A DNA stretch of 64,000 bases from an uncultured bacterium (GTDB lineage Bacteria > Cyanobacteriota > Vampirovibrionia > Gastranaerophilales > Gastranaerophilaceae), in contig CADBUY010000012.1 of NCBI GenBank assembly GCA_902797965.1, positions 17,038-81,037 of the forward strand, in the 5' to 3' direction. The notes beneath the pieces were generated by a model that searched no databases, was not told the origin of the DNA, and saw only the letters and a program-made list of their open reading frames with translations. Each line of letters starts with the position of its first letter. Positions within the stretch are counted from its first letter, which is position 1. Shown piece by piece: positions 43,774-52,838 of this stretch. The translations under genes were made by a program, and so were the position numbers.

Positions 43774-44553
43774 TTATTGTTGAGATTGTCTGCCCAAAAC
43801 TGCAAGAGCCAATGTTACCGCACCAAATATACCTGCCGTAATACCACCGTATTTTCCGACTTTTTTCCAGTTAATATCATTTTTAGTATTTTTAATAATC
43901 TTAAATAATTTTTCATCAACACCGGATGGTTTTACAAATTTCTTGTTTTCTTTATCCCAACATAAGCTAACCGCATCTTTTACATTCTGCATTTCAGTTG
44001 ATAAACTTGCCTGAACTCTTTGTTTTATAGCAGAAATTTTACCTTTGATATTTTCTTTTGTTACTGTATTGCACATTGTATCTAAAGAAATTCCGTCAAA
44101 AAGAGTTGAGCAGAATGCTCTGTTTTTTTGCATTAGTTTTTTAAATTTTTCCGGAGTTTTTGCTGCATCAATTTTTCTGAGCACATTCATTTTTTGGTTA
44201 AAAAAAGCTTTTCCTTTTGCAACATAATCCTTTTTTATGATTCTATCCATAACCATGTTAGCAAAGTTTTCGGAGACTTCACCATTTTTATTAACCGGTT
44301 TTCTGTTTTTAAAATAATCAACACCTGCTGTAACAACGGCGCCACCGGCAAATCCGACCGCAGCACCTGTTAAAACACCACCTAAGATTGAACCTCTTTG
44401 CTGATTTACATAACCTTGTGCATAATTTTGAGGATAATATGCGCTCTGAATTGTTTGAGGATATGCTTCCGGTTGAGTTTGAAAATTTCCCTGTTGATAC
44501 ATTTGAGCATCTACACCTTGATAAGGGTTTTGCATACTGTAAGAATTTGCCAT
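43774..44553 (-). CDS. Membrane protein with Tyr/Gln/Asn-rich N-terminus
   Basis: A protein of about 259 residues. The first ~50 residues are rich in Tyr, Gln, Asn and Pro (AYPQTIQSAYYPQNYAQGYV). A glycine-rich hydrophobic segment follows (GGVLTGAAVGFAGGAVVTAG), then ~150 basic helical residues and a C-terminal hydrophobic segment (GGITAGIFGAVTLALAVL). The ATG at 44553 has GGAG 7 nt upstream; an earlier in-frame ATG overlaps this site. No known domain is recognised. The layout resembles other small membrane proteins of this window. TTGTAACAAA lies ~90 bp upstream. Confidence 0.7.
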   Translation of the reverse strand: MANSYSMQNPYQGVDAQMYQQGNFQTQPEAYPQTIQSAYYPQNYAQGYVNQQRGSILGGVLTGAAVGFAGGAVVTAGVDYFKNRKPVNKNGEVSENFANMVMDRIIKKDYVAKGKAFFNQKMNVLRKIDAAKTPEKFKKLMQKNRAFCSTLFDGISLDTMCNTVTKENIKGKISAIKQRVQASLSTEMQNVKDAVSLCWDKENKKFVKPSGVDEKLFKIIKNTKNDINWKKVGKYGGITAGIFGAVTLALAVLGRQSQQ

Positions 44554-44770
44554 AAAAAGCTCCATACACTTTAACTACACATGTATATAAAGTGTTTTAT
44601 TCATAAATAATTGATAAAAAACAAAATTGTTATTAACATTTTGTAACAAATTGAGTGTGCGGAAAAAGTCGAAAAATGACAATTTTTCGAACTTTTTCAA
44701 ACACGACCTAAAGTGTGTGAAATGCGGGTCGTGTGCGGGATAGCACACAATTTTTGGGTGTAAAACCTTA

Positions 44771-44782
44771 TTTATTAAGTAT
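44771..44782. repeat. Left direct repeat flanking copy B
   Basis: TTTATTAAGTAT is repeated exactly at 45246-45257, on the other side of the repeat copy. It may be a target-site duplication. Confidence 0.45.
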
Positions 44783-45245
44783 TTGATAAAAACTTTCTAT
44801 TCTTTTTTCTCTTTTGATTACGAGGCAAAAGAGAAAAAAGAATAGAAACAAAGAAAAAAGAGAAAACACGTGATTAAATGGATAACTACATCAGCCTTCG
44901 GCTGAAGTGATTAATTCAGCAAAGCCGAATCTAACTGCGTAACTTTTGCAAGAACGGCAAATTCCCTCTCCAGTGGGAGAGGGTTAGGGTGAGGGTTAGT
45001 TAATTGCGAACGTGCGGCTTTGCCGCAATAGTGAGCTTTAGAGTGCAAGCTAAAGCTTGCAACATCAATTTAATCTTATGCCCTTTAAGGCATTTTGGTT
45101 ATCTGTTTAATCGCGTGTTTCTGTCTTTCTCTTGGTTGTTGGCGTTAAACGTGCCTACGTTGTTTGCTTACGCAAATCAACTTCGCACTCTGCCAACAAT
45201 CCGCTTTTTGCTTCTGTTTTCTTTCTATCTTTGCCTCGCAATCGC
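44783..45245 (+). repeat. Dispersed hairpin repeat, copy B
   Basis: The left end has a perfect 23-bp pyrimidine/purine palindrome (arms 44794-44816 and 44826-44848, loop ATTACGAGG) and then an exact 17-nt mirror of the purine arm (44826-44842 mirrored in 44851-44867). The core follows in the same order as copy A, with changed but still paired stems, e.g. GCGGCTTTGCCGC and TTGCAAGCTAAAGCTTGCAA. The right end (45118-45232) has a 14-of-16 mirror pair of pyrimidine tracts separated by a ~75-nt insert closed by TTGTTGGC/GCCAACAA; its purine arm is missing. Direct repeats flank the element. Confidence 0.82.
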
Positions 45246-45490
45246 TTTATTAAGTATCAAAAACCATTAATTATTGATTTTGAGCTTTATCATCATAATC
45301 TACAGCTTTATATTTCTTTAAATTCATACACACACTTCCTAAAAGTTTTTACACACGCCCTTAAAGTTTACTGAACCTTAAAAATTGCTTAATTTTTATA
45401 GTAATTTAACATTTCGTAATATTTGTTGTGTGTTTTTATTTTTATTTATTGTATAATCACCATATACTTTTATGAGGAGATTTATATACA

Positions 45491-46429
45491 ATGAAAGTTA
45501 CCGTAAAAGTGCCGGCTACATCAGCTAATTTAGGTCCAGGATTTGACTGTTTGGGACTTGCGCTACCGATATATAATACCATTACAATTGAAGAAACTGT
45601 TCTCCCCGGAACAGGTGTTGAAATAAACCTTATGTCAGAAAATGATGTTCTTGATGAAATGATTTTTGACAATGTTCCAAAAGATGAAAACAGCATTATT
45701 TTTAAAGCCGTTCAAATGCTTTACAATTCTATTGGACAAGAACCATCAGAATTAAAAATAAATGTTCAATCACAAATTCCTATAACAAGAGGGTTGGGAA
45801 GCTCTGCCTCAGTTGTTGTAGGCGGTCTTATTGCAGCAAATAAGTTATTGGGTTCACCTGCTGATACAACTGCTTTGCTTTCAATCGCAACAGAAGTTGA
45901 AGGACATCCTGATAACGTTGCACCTGCTATATTAGGCGGTTTTGTATTATCTTCTCAAGAAGATGACGGAACAATTACATACGAAAAACTGAATTGGCCT
46001 GAAGAATGGGATATAACTGTTTGTATTCCTGATTTTGAACTTTCTACCAATATTGCCCGCTCTGTTTTACCTGAAAATGTTCCTTTAGCAGATGCTGTAT
46101 ACAATGCAAAACACCTTGCTATGCTTATTCAGGCAGTTAACACAAAGAATGAAAAACTGATGAAACAAGCTCTTCATGACAAACTTCATCAGCCATACAG
46201 AGAAAAACTTGTCCCAGGAATGAAGGAAATAATGGAAGCCTTTAAACACGAAGACGGAATTATCGGATGCGTTCTTTCAGGCGCGGGCCCATCTATTCTT
46301 GTTATTTCCTATAAGTATGATTTAGATAAAATTAAATCCACAGTTCGTGATATATGGGAAGGTCAAAGTATTAAGACAGATATTCGCACTCTGAAAATTG
46401 AAAAAAACGGCGCTGAAATAATCGAATAA
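45491..46429 (+). CDS. thrB: Homoserine kinase
   Basis: ThrB phosphorylates homoserine on the way to threonine. The 312-residue GHMP kinase shows the N-terminal VKVPATSANLGPGFDCLGLA, the ATP loop RGLGSSASVVVGG and the C-terminal GCVLSGAGPSILV. Length is normal. GAGGAGA lies 9 nt before the ATG and TATAAT at 45452-45457 is a probable -10 box. Homoserine dehydrogenase, the preceding step, is at 55215 on the other strand, so the pathway is split in this region. Confidence 0.96.
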   Translation: MKVTVKVPATSANLGPGFDCLGLALPIYNTITIEETVLPGTGVEINLMSENDVLDEMIFDNVPKDENSIIFKAVQMLYNSIGQEPSELKINVQSQIPITRGLGSSASVVVGGLIAANKLLGSPADTTALLSIATEVEGHPDNVAPAILGGFVLSSQEDDGTITYEKLNWPEEWDITVCIPDFELSTNIARSVLPENVPLADAVYNAKHLAMLIQAVNTKNEKLMKQALHDKLHQPYREKLVPGMKEIMEAFKHEDGIIGCVLSGAGPSILVISYKYDLDKIKSTVRDIWEGQSIKTDIRTLKIEKNGAEIIE

Positions 46430-46533
46430 TACATTTATTATTACTTTTTCTTTACATTTATTTGCACATCAAGATTTTTGTTATTTTGATGTATAATTTA
46501 TATTATTGAAAAAGGAAATAAGCGGAGAAAGAA

Positions 46534-47328
46534 ATGCAAGAAGTTTTAGAAAAAAAATCAATTAAAAATATAGATTTTAATTGCGACTTAGCGCAAGCAT
46601 ACGGTGTGTATAAAAATAGTCAGGAATTTGAGCTTTTGGATTATGTTAGTTCTGTTAATATTTCATGCGGATTTCACGCAGGAGATCCTGTCACTATCAA
46701 AGATGCACTTTTAAAAGCAAAAGAAAAAAATGTCGCAATTGGTGCACATATTGGTTTTAATGATATTCAAGGATTTGGTTACAGACCTGTTGAACTAAAA
46801 AATGATGAATTAGAAGCACTCATTGTTTATCAGGTCGGAGCAATTATGTCTTTTGCAAAAGCCTACGGTTTAAGCATAGAACACGTCAGACCGCATGGCG
46901 CTATGTATAAGGCTTGCGGTGAAGACTTTACATTTGCAGCTTCAGTCGCTAAGGCAATAAAAAAATGTTCAGATTGGCTTGTATTTTATGCTCCTATGGG
47001 TGATATAACAGCTAAGGTCGGAGATTATGTTGGAATACCTGTTGCACAGGAATTATGTTTGGAAAAAACATATAACCCTGATTTAACTGTAGATTATGCT
47101 ATATCTGATAATACAAACAATTATGAAATGATAAAAAGATTACAACATCTTTTACACACATCACAAATACGAAACAATTCAGGTGGTATAAGTATGTGTG
47201 AAGTTAATACAATCCATTTTTCTAACAAATACAGAAATTCAATGGATTTAATCAAAGAAGCAAGTCGTTTAATCACCCCTGCACCTGTTAATTACATTAA
47301 TGCAAAGGTTTCAGGCTGGGTTGATTAG
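46534..47328 (+). CDS. pxpA: LamB/YcsF family protein (5-oxoprolinase subunit A-like)
   Basis: A 264-residue protein of the LamB/YcsF family: DFNCDLAQAYG, VNISCGFHAGDP, IGAHIGFNDIQGFGYR and VRPHGAMYKAC. In PxpABC it is the subunit that, with PxpB and PxpC, hydrolyses 5-oxoproline to glutamate. No pxpB or pxpC gene is adjacent, and the usual DLGEG motif reads DLAQA, so activity may differ. An extended -10 (TGATGTATAAT, ending 46497) and GGAGAAAG precede it. A GGGGTAAAT unit begins at the stop codon. Confidence 0.87.
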   Translation: MQEVLEKKSIKNIDFNCDLAQAYGVYKNSQEFELLDYVSSVNISCGFHAGDPVTIKDALLKAKEKNVAIGAHIGFNDIQGFGYRPVELKNDELEALIVYQVGAIMSFAKAYGLSIEHVRPHGAMYKACGEDFTFAASVAKAIKKCSDWLVFYAPMGDITAKVGDYVGIPVAQELCLEKTYNPDLTVDYAISDNTNNYEMIKRLQHLLHTSQIRNNSGGISMCEVNTIHFSNKYRNSMDLIKEASRLITPAPVNYINAKVSGWVD

Positions 47329-47400
47329 GGGTAAATATAAGTAAATTTGAATAGTGTTTAGTAGAGTGCATTTTAACGCACCGTTTAAAAAGGATTAAAA

Positions 47401-48726
47401 ATGGCTTTTAAAATTGATGATATAAAAGAAAATATGAACGTAAAAAAAGAAGTAGGCTGGTTGATTCCCGGTTTGGAAGTAAAAAGATGGTTTTTACTTA
47501 TCTTCTTCGGCTCAATAATGATTGTTCTCGGATTTATGGTACTTGCAAACGTAAGACCTATATATTTAACACTTGAATTAATCAGAAAGGCAGCACTTGT
47601 TTTGCCGTCAAACCTGCTTGCAGCCATTTTCATCCTTGTTGGATCTGTTATTTTCTTTAAAGGCTGGCAAAAAACCACGTTATCAATAATGGATATGAAT
47701 TCTACAAAAGGTAATGAATCTATTCTGGAAAAATTATACAGAAGACGAAAATTAAACCGTGGTGCTAAAGTTGTTGCAATCGGAGGCGGAACAGGTTTAT
47801 CAATGCTTCTCAGAGGAATAAAAAAATATACAAGTAACATTACTGCAGTTGTAACGGTTGGTGATGACGGCGGAAGTTCCGGCAGATTAAGAAACGAAAT
47901 GGGAATTTTACCACCGGGTGATATCAGAAACTGTATTGCAGCATTAGGTGATGATGAAGATTTGATTACTGAACTTTTCCAATACAGATTTAAAACAGGT
48001 GAAGGTCTTGAGGGACATAGCTTTGGTAACTTATTCCTAACTGCACTTTGTGCAATTACGGGTAATATGGTTAAAGCTATCAAAGAATCTGCTAATGTTC
48101 TTAATATCAGAGGTGTTGTTTTACCGGCAACATTGGATGATATGAAACTTGGAGCAGAATTTGAAGATGGACGTGTAGTTCATGGTGAGTCAAGCATTCC
48201 TGAAGCCAACGGACAAATTAAACAACTATTCACTGAACCAGCAAACTGTACGGCTCTTCCTGAAGCTATCAATGCGATAGGCGAAGCTGATTTAATTATC
48301 TTAGGACCGGGAAGTTTGTATACGAGTGTTATTCCAAACCTTTTAGTTAATGGAATTGTAGAAGCTATTTTAAAAGCTAAAGCTAAGAAAATATATGTTT
48401 GTAATATTATGACTCAACCCGGAGAAACAACAGACTATACTGTTGCAAGTCACGTTAATGCATTACTAAAACATGCAAAGGGTAAAAAGATTATCGATGC
48501 CGTTTTAGTTAACAACCGTTTACCGGATAATATTTCAGAGGGTTACGCTCAGTCAGGCTCGATTCCTGTTCGATTGGATATGGAAAATCTTGCACCGATT
48601 GGTATTGAAATTGTTTCACAAAAACTTATTCAGGAAAATAAAGAAGGACTTGTCAGACACTCTTCAAATCGTGTCGCTAGAGCTATTCACTACTGGTACA
48701 GAAAATCAATGAGGGGTAAGGGGTAA
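47401..48726 (+). CDS. yvcK: YvcK/CofD-like protein with N-terminal membrane segments
   Basis: A 441-residue protein. Two hydrophobic segments (WFLLIFFGSIMIVLGFMVLA; LLAAIFILVGSVIFF) precede the YvcK domain: VVAIGGGTGLSMLLRGIKKY, VGDDGGSSGRLR, LPPGDIRNCI, EGHSFGNLFL and LGPGSLYTSVIPNLL. YvcK proteins bind UDP-sugars and influence growth on gluconeogenic carbon and cell shape; they resemble the CofD transferase. The membrane-anchored form is less common than the soluble Bacillus type. It heads a probable operon with panB and panC. Confidence 0.93.
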   Translation: MAFKIDDIKENMNVKKEVGWLIPGLEVKRWFLLIFFGSIMIVLGFMVLANVRPIYLTLELIRKAALVLPSNLLAAIFILVGSVIFFKGWQKTTLSIMDMNSTKGNESILEKLYRRRKLNRGAKVVAIGGGTGLSMLLRGIKKYTSNITAVVTVGDDGGSSGRLRNEMGILPPGDIRNCIAALGDDEDLITELFQYRFKTGEGLEGHSFGNLFLTALCAITGNMVKAIKESANVLNIRGVVLPATLDDMKLGAEFEDGRVVHGESSIPEANGQIKQLFTEPANCTALPEAINAIGEADLIILGPGSLYTSVIPNLLVNGIVEAILKAKAKKIYVCNIMTQPGETTDYTVASHVNALLKHAKGKKIIDAVLVNNRLPDNISEGYAQSGSIPVRLDMENLAPIGIEIVSQKLIQENKEGLVRHSSNRVARAIHYWYRKSMRGKG

Positions 48727-48729
48727 ATA

Positions 48730-48760
48730 TCTTATTTGTTGCGGTACGCCGCACAAACAA
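48730..48760 (+). promoter_or_regulatory. Hairpin between yvcK and panB
   Basis: TTTGTTGCGG-TACG-CCGC-A-CAAAC forms a stem with one bulge just before the panB ribosome-binding site. It lacks a T-run, so it is more likely an mRNA processing or stability element than a terminator. Confidence 0.4.
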
Positions 48761-48777
48761 CAAAAGGAATAATTAAT

Positions 48778-49605
48778 ATGAGAACAGTATCAACATTTCA
48801 AAGATTAAAAGACAGTGGTGAAAAGATTGCAATGCTTACGGCTTATGATTATTCAACAGCTCAGGTGTTGGATAAAGCGGAAATTGATGCAATTTTGGTT
48901 GGTGATTCTCTTGCTATGGTAGCTTTAGGATATGAAAATACTTACAACATAACCATTGATGAAATGTTAATTTTTATAAAAGCAGTTGCAAAAGGTGCTA
49001 AAAACTCATTTATAATCGGTGATATGCCGTTTATGAGTTACAATCTTTCAGTTGCACAAGGTTTGGAAAATGCCGGAAAAATGATTAAGGCAGGTGCTAA
49101 TGCAGTAAAACTTGAAGGATGTAATGAACATATAATTACTCTTGTAAAACGCTGTACGGAAACAGGAATTCCGGTTCTTGGTCATCTTGGATTTACTCCT
49201 CAATTAATGAATACATTAGGCGGACACAAAATTCAAGGTAAAACGTCAGACAAAATTGAAGCAATTTTAGAAAGTGCCAAAAAGCTTCAAGATGCAGGTT
49301 GTTTTGGAGTTGTGCTAGAGCTTATGCCTGCTGAAAGTGCAAAATACATTACCGAAAATCTTAATATTCCAACAATCGGCATCGGTGCAGGTGCAAATTG
49401 TTCAGGACAGATTGTTGTTACAGATGATATTTTAGGAAAATTCACCGATTTCACTCCTAAATTTGTAAAAAAATATACAAATCTTCATGATGAAGTTTTA
49501 AGAGGAGCATTAAATTATAAACAAGAAGTTAAAGATGGTTTATTCCCATCAGATAAAGAGTCTTTTGAATTACAGGAAGAGGAAAAAAATAAATTAAAAT
49601 GTTAA
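48778..49605 (+). CDS. panB: 3-methyl-2-oxobutanoate hydroxymethyltransferase
   Basis: PanB makes ketopantoate from 2-oxoisovalerate, the first step to pantothenate. The 275-residue product has AMLTAYDYSTAQVLDKA, ILVGDSLAMVALGY, GDMPFMSY, KLEGC, GHLGFTPQ and GIGAGANCSGQIVV, all typical. The ATG at 48778 follows AAAGGAAT; an upstream TTG frame would span the hairpin and is rejected. The stop overlaps panC by 7 bp, so the pair is translationally coupled. Confidence 0.96.
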   Translation: MRTVSTFQRLKDSGEKIAMLTAYDYSTAQVLDKAEIDAILVGDSLAMVALGYENTYNITIDEMLIFIKAVAKGAKNSFIIGDMPFMSYNLSVAQGLENAGKMIKAGANAVKLEGCNEHIITLVKRCTETGIPVLGHLGFTPQLMNTLGGHKIQGKTSDKIEAILESAKKLQDAGCFGVVLELMPAESAKYITENLNIPTIGIGAGANCSGQIVVTDDILGKFTDFTPKFVKKYTNLHDEVLRGALNYKQEVKDGLFPSDKESFELQEEEKNKLKC

Positions 49606-50456
49606 CACACAGTATTAATGAAGTAAGAGAAAAAGTAAAAGAATGGAAAAAAAAGGGTTTGACAATAGGTTTGGTTCCGACAATGGGAGCTTTACACAAT
49701 GGTCATTTGAGCTTAATAAAAAAAGCAAAAGAAACTTGCGATAAAGTTGTTGTATCAGATTTTGTTAATCCGATACAGTTTGGACCAAGTGAAGATTTTG
49801 ACAAATACCCTAGAACTCTTGATGCTGATATGGAATTATGCAACAAAGAGGGTGTAGATATTGTTTTTGCACCATCAGCTGATGAAATGTACGGTAAAGG
49901 TCAAAGATTATCCAATGATACTCTTACTTACGTTTGTCCGCCGTTCTTCTATGTGAATACTCTTTGCGGAAAATCGAGAACGGGACACTTTGACGGAGTT
50001 TGTACCGTTGTTTTAAAATTGTTTAATATTGTTCAGCCTGATTGCGCTTTCTTTGGTCAAAAAGATGCCCAGCAGGTAATAATTATCAAAAAAATGGTTA
50101 ATGACCTTAATGTTCCGATTAAAATTATTCAATGTCCGATTGTCAGAGAAGAATCAGGGCTTGCTTTGAGTTCGAGAAACAAGTATCTAACCGAACAAGG
50201 TAAAAAAGATGCTCTTGTTTTAAGTAAAATTTTAAACAATATTAAAACATGTTATAAAAATGGTATTACAGATGTTTCTGTCCTAAAAGAAACAGCTTAC
50301 GGCTTTTTAACAGACAAACATGATATGGAATATCTTGAAATTGTTGATAAAAACACTTTGGAAGATAAAACAAAAGCAGATGATAATTCAATTGCATTAA
50401 TTGCATGCAGAGTAGAAAATGTAAGACTTATTGATAATATTTATTTGGGAGAATAA
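49599..50456 (+). CDS. panC: Pantothenate synthetase
   Basis: PanC joins pantoate and beta-alanine using ATP. The 285-residue enzyme has the HIGH-type motif region VPTMGALHNGHLSLIKKA, FVNPIQFGPSEDFDKYPR, TGHFDGVCTVV and the KMSKS-like VREESGLALSSRN. The ATG is inside the last codons of panB. panD and panE are not nearby. The next gene starts 2 bp after the stop. Confidence 0.96.
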   Translation: MLTHSINEVREKVKEWKKKGLTIGLVPTMGALHNGHLSLIKKAKETCDKVVVSDFVNPIQFGPSEDFDKYPRTLDADMELCNKEGVDIVFAPSADEMYGKGQRLSNDTLTYVCPPFFYVNTLCGKSRTGHFDGVCTVVLKLFNIVQPDCAFFGQKDAQQVIIIKKMVNDLNVPIKIIQCPIVREESGLALSSRNKYLTEQGKKDALVLSKILNNIKTCYKNGITDVSVLKETAYGFLTDKHDMEYLEIVDKNTLEDKTKADDNSIALIACRVENVRLIDNIYLGE

Positions 50457-50457
50457 G

Positions 50458-51309
50458 ATGCATAAATTTATAGAATGGATTTTCGCAAGTTTTATAAATA
50501 TCGAAAAATTTTTAAGAATTTTATGTGTATTTTTTATAATTCTTATGTCACTATATTGGATTCAAAATCTAATTGGTGCTTCGTGGTGGTGGATGGGATT
50601 TATTGCTCCGTTTTTAGATTATATTTTGGATTTTGTTAACGGACTTTATTCATTCTCATTTGATTTTTCAGGTAAAACTATCGAGATAAAATATTTTAAT
50701 GCTCTTGCTCTTATAGTTATCTTTATCTTTAGTTTAAAAGGTATAAATATTTGTATTGAAAAATTACATGAAATGTATGAAGATGCTCACTTTTTATACA
50801 AAAAAACTAATGAAAATGTTTTTAATATCAAGCTTCATAACGATGTAAAAAAAGAAGAAAAACAAATAAATGATTATCAATTATATTTTAATACAAGAAT
50901 ACCAAAACGATATTTTAACAGAATTGTAGATATCAATTTAACAGAAGAAGATAAAAAAATACAGAATATTTTGAATAAAATAACTGGTACATTTCCTGTT
51001 AAAAAACAAAATGGTTTTTTATATAATCTAAATAATTTTGAAACAATAGATACTGTTTTGGAAACACTTTTTAACATAATAGAATCTAATGAACACATAG
51101 ATTTTATGATTTGTATACAAATTGGAAATGATTTCAGACAACTTCATAAACTTATTGATTTAGAAGAATGGGGAAAAATCATAATTGCTGCAGATACTTT
51201 GTGCAGATATGAATTTAATAATATAAAAAGATACAAAACATCTAATGTAGGAATTTTTCAAAGAGAAAATAATACATTAGAAGTACATGAATTTGTAAAT
51301 AAAATGTAG
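50458..51309 (+). CDS. Hypothetical protein with two N-terminal membrane segments
   Basis: A 283-residue protein. Two hydrophobic segments are clear (FLRILCVFFIILMSLYWIQN at ~18-37; FNALALIVIFIFSLKGINI at ~80-98). The C-terminal ~180 residues are charged and probably cytoplasmic, with a distinctive end (YKTSNVGIFQRENNTLEVHE). I do not recognise the family. GGGAG lies 8 nt before the ATG. It sits between panC (2 bp) and dapA (43 bp), so it is cotranscribed with CoA and lysine genes, but this does not reveal a function. Confidence 0.75.
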   Translation: MHKFIEWIFASFINIEKFLRILCVFFIILMSLYWIQNLIGASWWWMGFIAPFLDYILDFVNGLYSFSFDFSGKTIEIKYFNALALIVIFIFSLKGINICIEKLHEMYEDAHFLYKKTNENVFNIKLHNDVKKEEKQINDYQLYFNTRIPKRYFNRIVDINLTEEDKKIQNILNKITGTFPVKKQNGFLYNLNNFETIDTVLETLFNIIESNEHIDFMICIQIGNDFRQLHKLIDLEEWGKIIIAADTLCRYEFNNIKRYKTSNVGIFQRENNTLEVHEFVNKM

Positions 51310-51352
51310 TATAATAAAAGTCAAATGAATTTAAAATAATAAGGGGATATTT

Positions 51353-52231
51353 ATGAGATATGATGCAGGTGAAGTAATTACAGCAATGGTAACACCATTC
51401 AACGAAAAAAGAGAAGTAGATTATGATAAGGTAGAATTTTTAGCTAATTATCTTGTAAATAACGGCTCTGACGCAATTGTTGTAACAGGAACCACCGGAG
51501 AAGCTCCTACATTAACTTTTGATGAAGAATTGGAAGTTTTATCAAGTGCAAAAAGAGCAGTTCTTGGAAAAGGCAAAGTTATTATGGGAACAGGTTCTAA
51601 CTCAACTGAAACTGCTGTAACTACGGCAAAAAGAGCTGAAAGAGAAGGTGCTGATGCAATTCTTTCTGTTGTTCCGTACTATAATAAACCATCCCAAGCC
51701 GGTATGATAGAACATTTTTCAGCTATAGCTGAAGCTGTTGAATTACCTGTAATTCTTTATAATATTCCATCAAGAACAGGGGTTAACATGTCTGTTGATA
51801 CTGTTAAAACTTTGGCTAAAAAATACAAAAACATTGTTGCACTTAAACAAAGTTTTGGTGATATGGATACTATTACTGAACTAAAAATGAGCTGCCCTAG
51901 TGATTTTGCAATTTATTCAGGTGATGACAGTTTAACTCTTCCTATGTTATCTGTCGGTGCTCATGGTGTTGTTTCTGTTGCTTCACATTTGTTTGGTACA
52001 GAACTTAAATCAATGATTAGAAACTTTAAAACAGGAGATACAGCCACAGCAGGAAATATGCACAGAAAACTTTATCCTATATTTAAAAAATTATTTATGG
52101 CGCCAAATCCTGTTCCTGTTAAAGCAGCACTTGCATACAAAGATTTAATTCAAGAGTACGTAAGACGTCCACTAGTAGAATTAACAAAAGCAGAAAAAGC
52201 AGACTTATTCTTTACACTTGATGCTATATAA
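51353..52231 (+). CDS. dapA: 4-hydroxy-tetrahydrodipicolinate synthase
   Basis: DapA condenses pyruvate with aspartate semialdehyde in lysine and diaminopimelate synthesis. The 292-residue aldolase has VTGTTGEAPTL, the catalytic tyrosine region VILYNIPSRTGVN and the Schiff-base lysine in VALKQSFGDM. AAGGGGAT precedes the ATG. Its product feeds peptidoglycan, fitting a Gram-negative-type envelope. Confidence 0.96.
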   Translation: MRYDAGEVITAMVTPFNEKREVDYDKVEFLANYLVNNGSDAIVVTGTTGEAPTLTFDEELEVLSSAKRAVLGKGKVIMGTGSNSTETAVTTAKRAEREGADAILSVVPYYNKPSQAGMIEHFSAIAEAVELPVILYNIPSRTGVNMSVDTVKTLAKKYKNIVALKQSFGDMDTITELKMSCPSDFAIYSGDDSLTLPMLSVGAHGVVSVASHLFGTELKSMIRNFKTGDTATAGNMHRKLYPIFKKLFMAPNPVPVKAALAYKDLIQEYVRRPLVELTKAEKADLFFTLDAI

Positions 52232-52255
52232 CTTTGTCATACAAAGCCTTACAGA

Positions 52256-52498
52256 CTAGAAAGTGTATTTCACACCGGCAACAAGTTGAAATAACTTACT
52301 TTTGTTTTCTTCACTGTCAAATTTATAGTTAGCAATACCTGCTTTGTTTAGTGTATTTTTTGATTCAAGCAAAACTTTTTCACCATATTCATTATAATTA
52401 TTAGAATAATTATTTATATCAATTTTATGATTCATTAATTTATTTCCCAAAATATCCCTTAGATACTTAAAGTAATTTTCTACAAAAAAATTGCCCAA
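52256..52498 (-). pseudogene. C-terminal fragment of an outer-membrane beta-barrel protein
   Basis: About 80 codons end in KLFQLVAGVKYTF, the terminal beta-strand with final phenylalanine that BAM recognises in outer-membrane proteins. No proper start exists: the frame opens at a TTG without a ribosome-binding site, and no signal peptide or upstream barrel strands are present. It looks like the remnant of a porin-like gene whose 5' part has been lost. It is convergent with dapA. Confidence 0.6.
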
Positions 52499-52838
52499 AA
52501 TATGAATTATTGTAAATAATTTATAAAAAAGTTAATTTTATAATGTTATACAAAATTTACTAAATTCATGTCATACCGAGCAGGAGTAAATATCCTGCAA
52601 AGTATATCATCAATATTAATAGATTTTCGGCACAGCCTCAGAATAACAACTTTTTACAACTAAGTATAAATATATTTGTTATTTTTATACCAGTCCTCTG
52701 CTACTTTTTAAATTATTGTAACAATATATGACTCTTTAAAATAATTTACCACACAGGGTAAGATTAATTTTTATATTTGAATTATAATTATACTTGTAAA
52801 AACGAATTATTTTCATAGGATATATAAGGAGTACATAG
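52499..52838. other. Intergenic region upstream of secD
   Basis: Contains a decayed TGTCAT-type dispersed repeat (about 52569-52657; starts TGTCATACCGAGC, ends CAGAATAACA), the palindrome ATTGTAACAAT at 52715-52725, and the secD promoter region (TATAAT near 52786). AAGGAGT is the secD ribosome-binding site. Confidence 0.5.

Larger units (their letters stand above)
44566..45490. other. Long intergenic region around repeat copy B
   Basis: Apart from repeat copy B, the left part carries TTGTAACAAA (44641-44650) and an imperfect inverted repeat of TCGAAAAATGAC/ATTTTTCGAAC type near 44667-44690. The right part holds the thrB promoter (TATAAT at 45452-45457). Open frames here lie within the repeat and are not genes. 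Confidence 0.5.

Noticed and set aside
45004..45374. Two overlapping open frames
   Set aside because: Both are within or beside repeat copy B and lack start signals.
48727..48777. Riboswitch upstream of panB
   Set aside because: The spacer is only ~50 bp and contains one simple hairpin, too little for a known aptamer.
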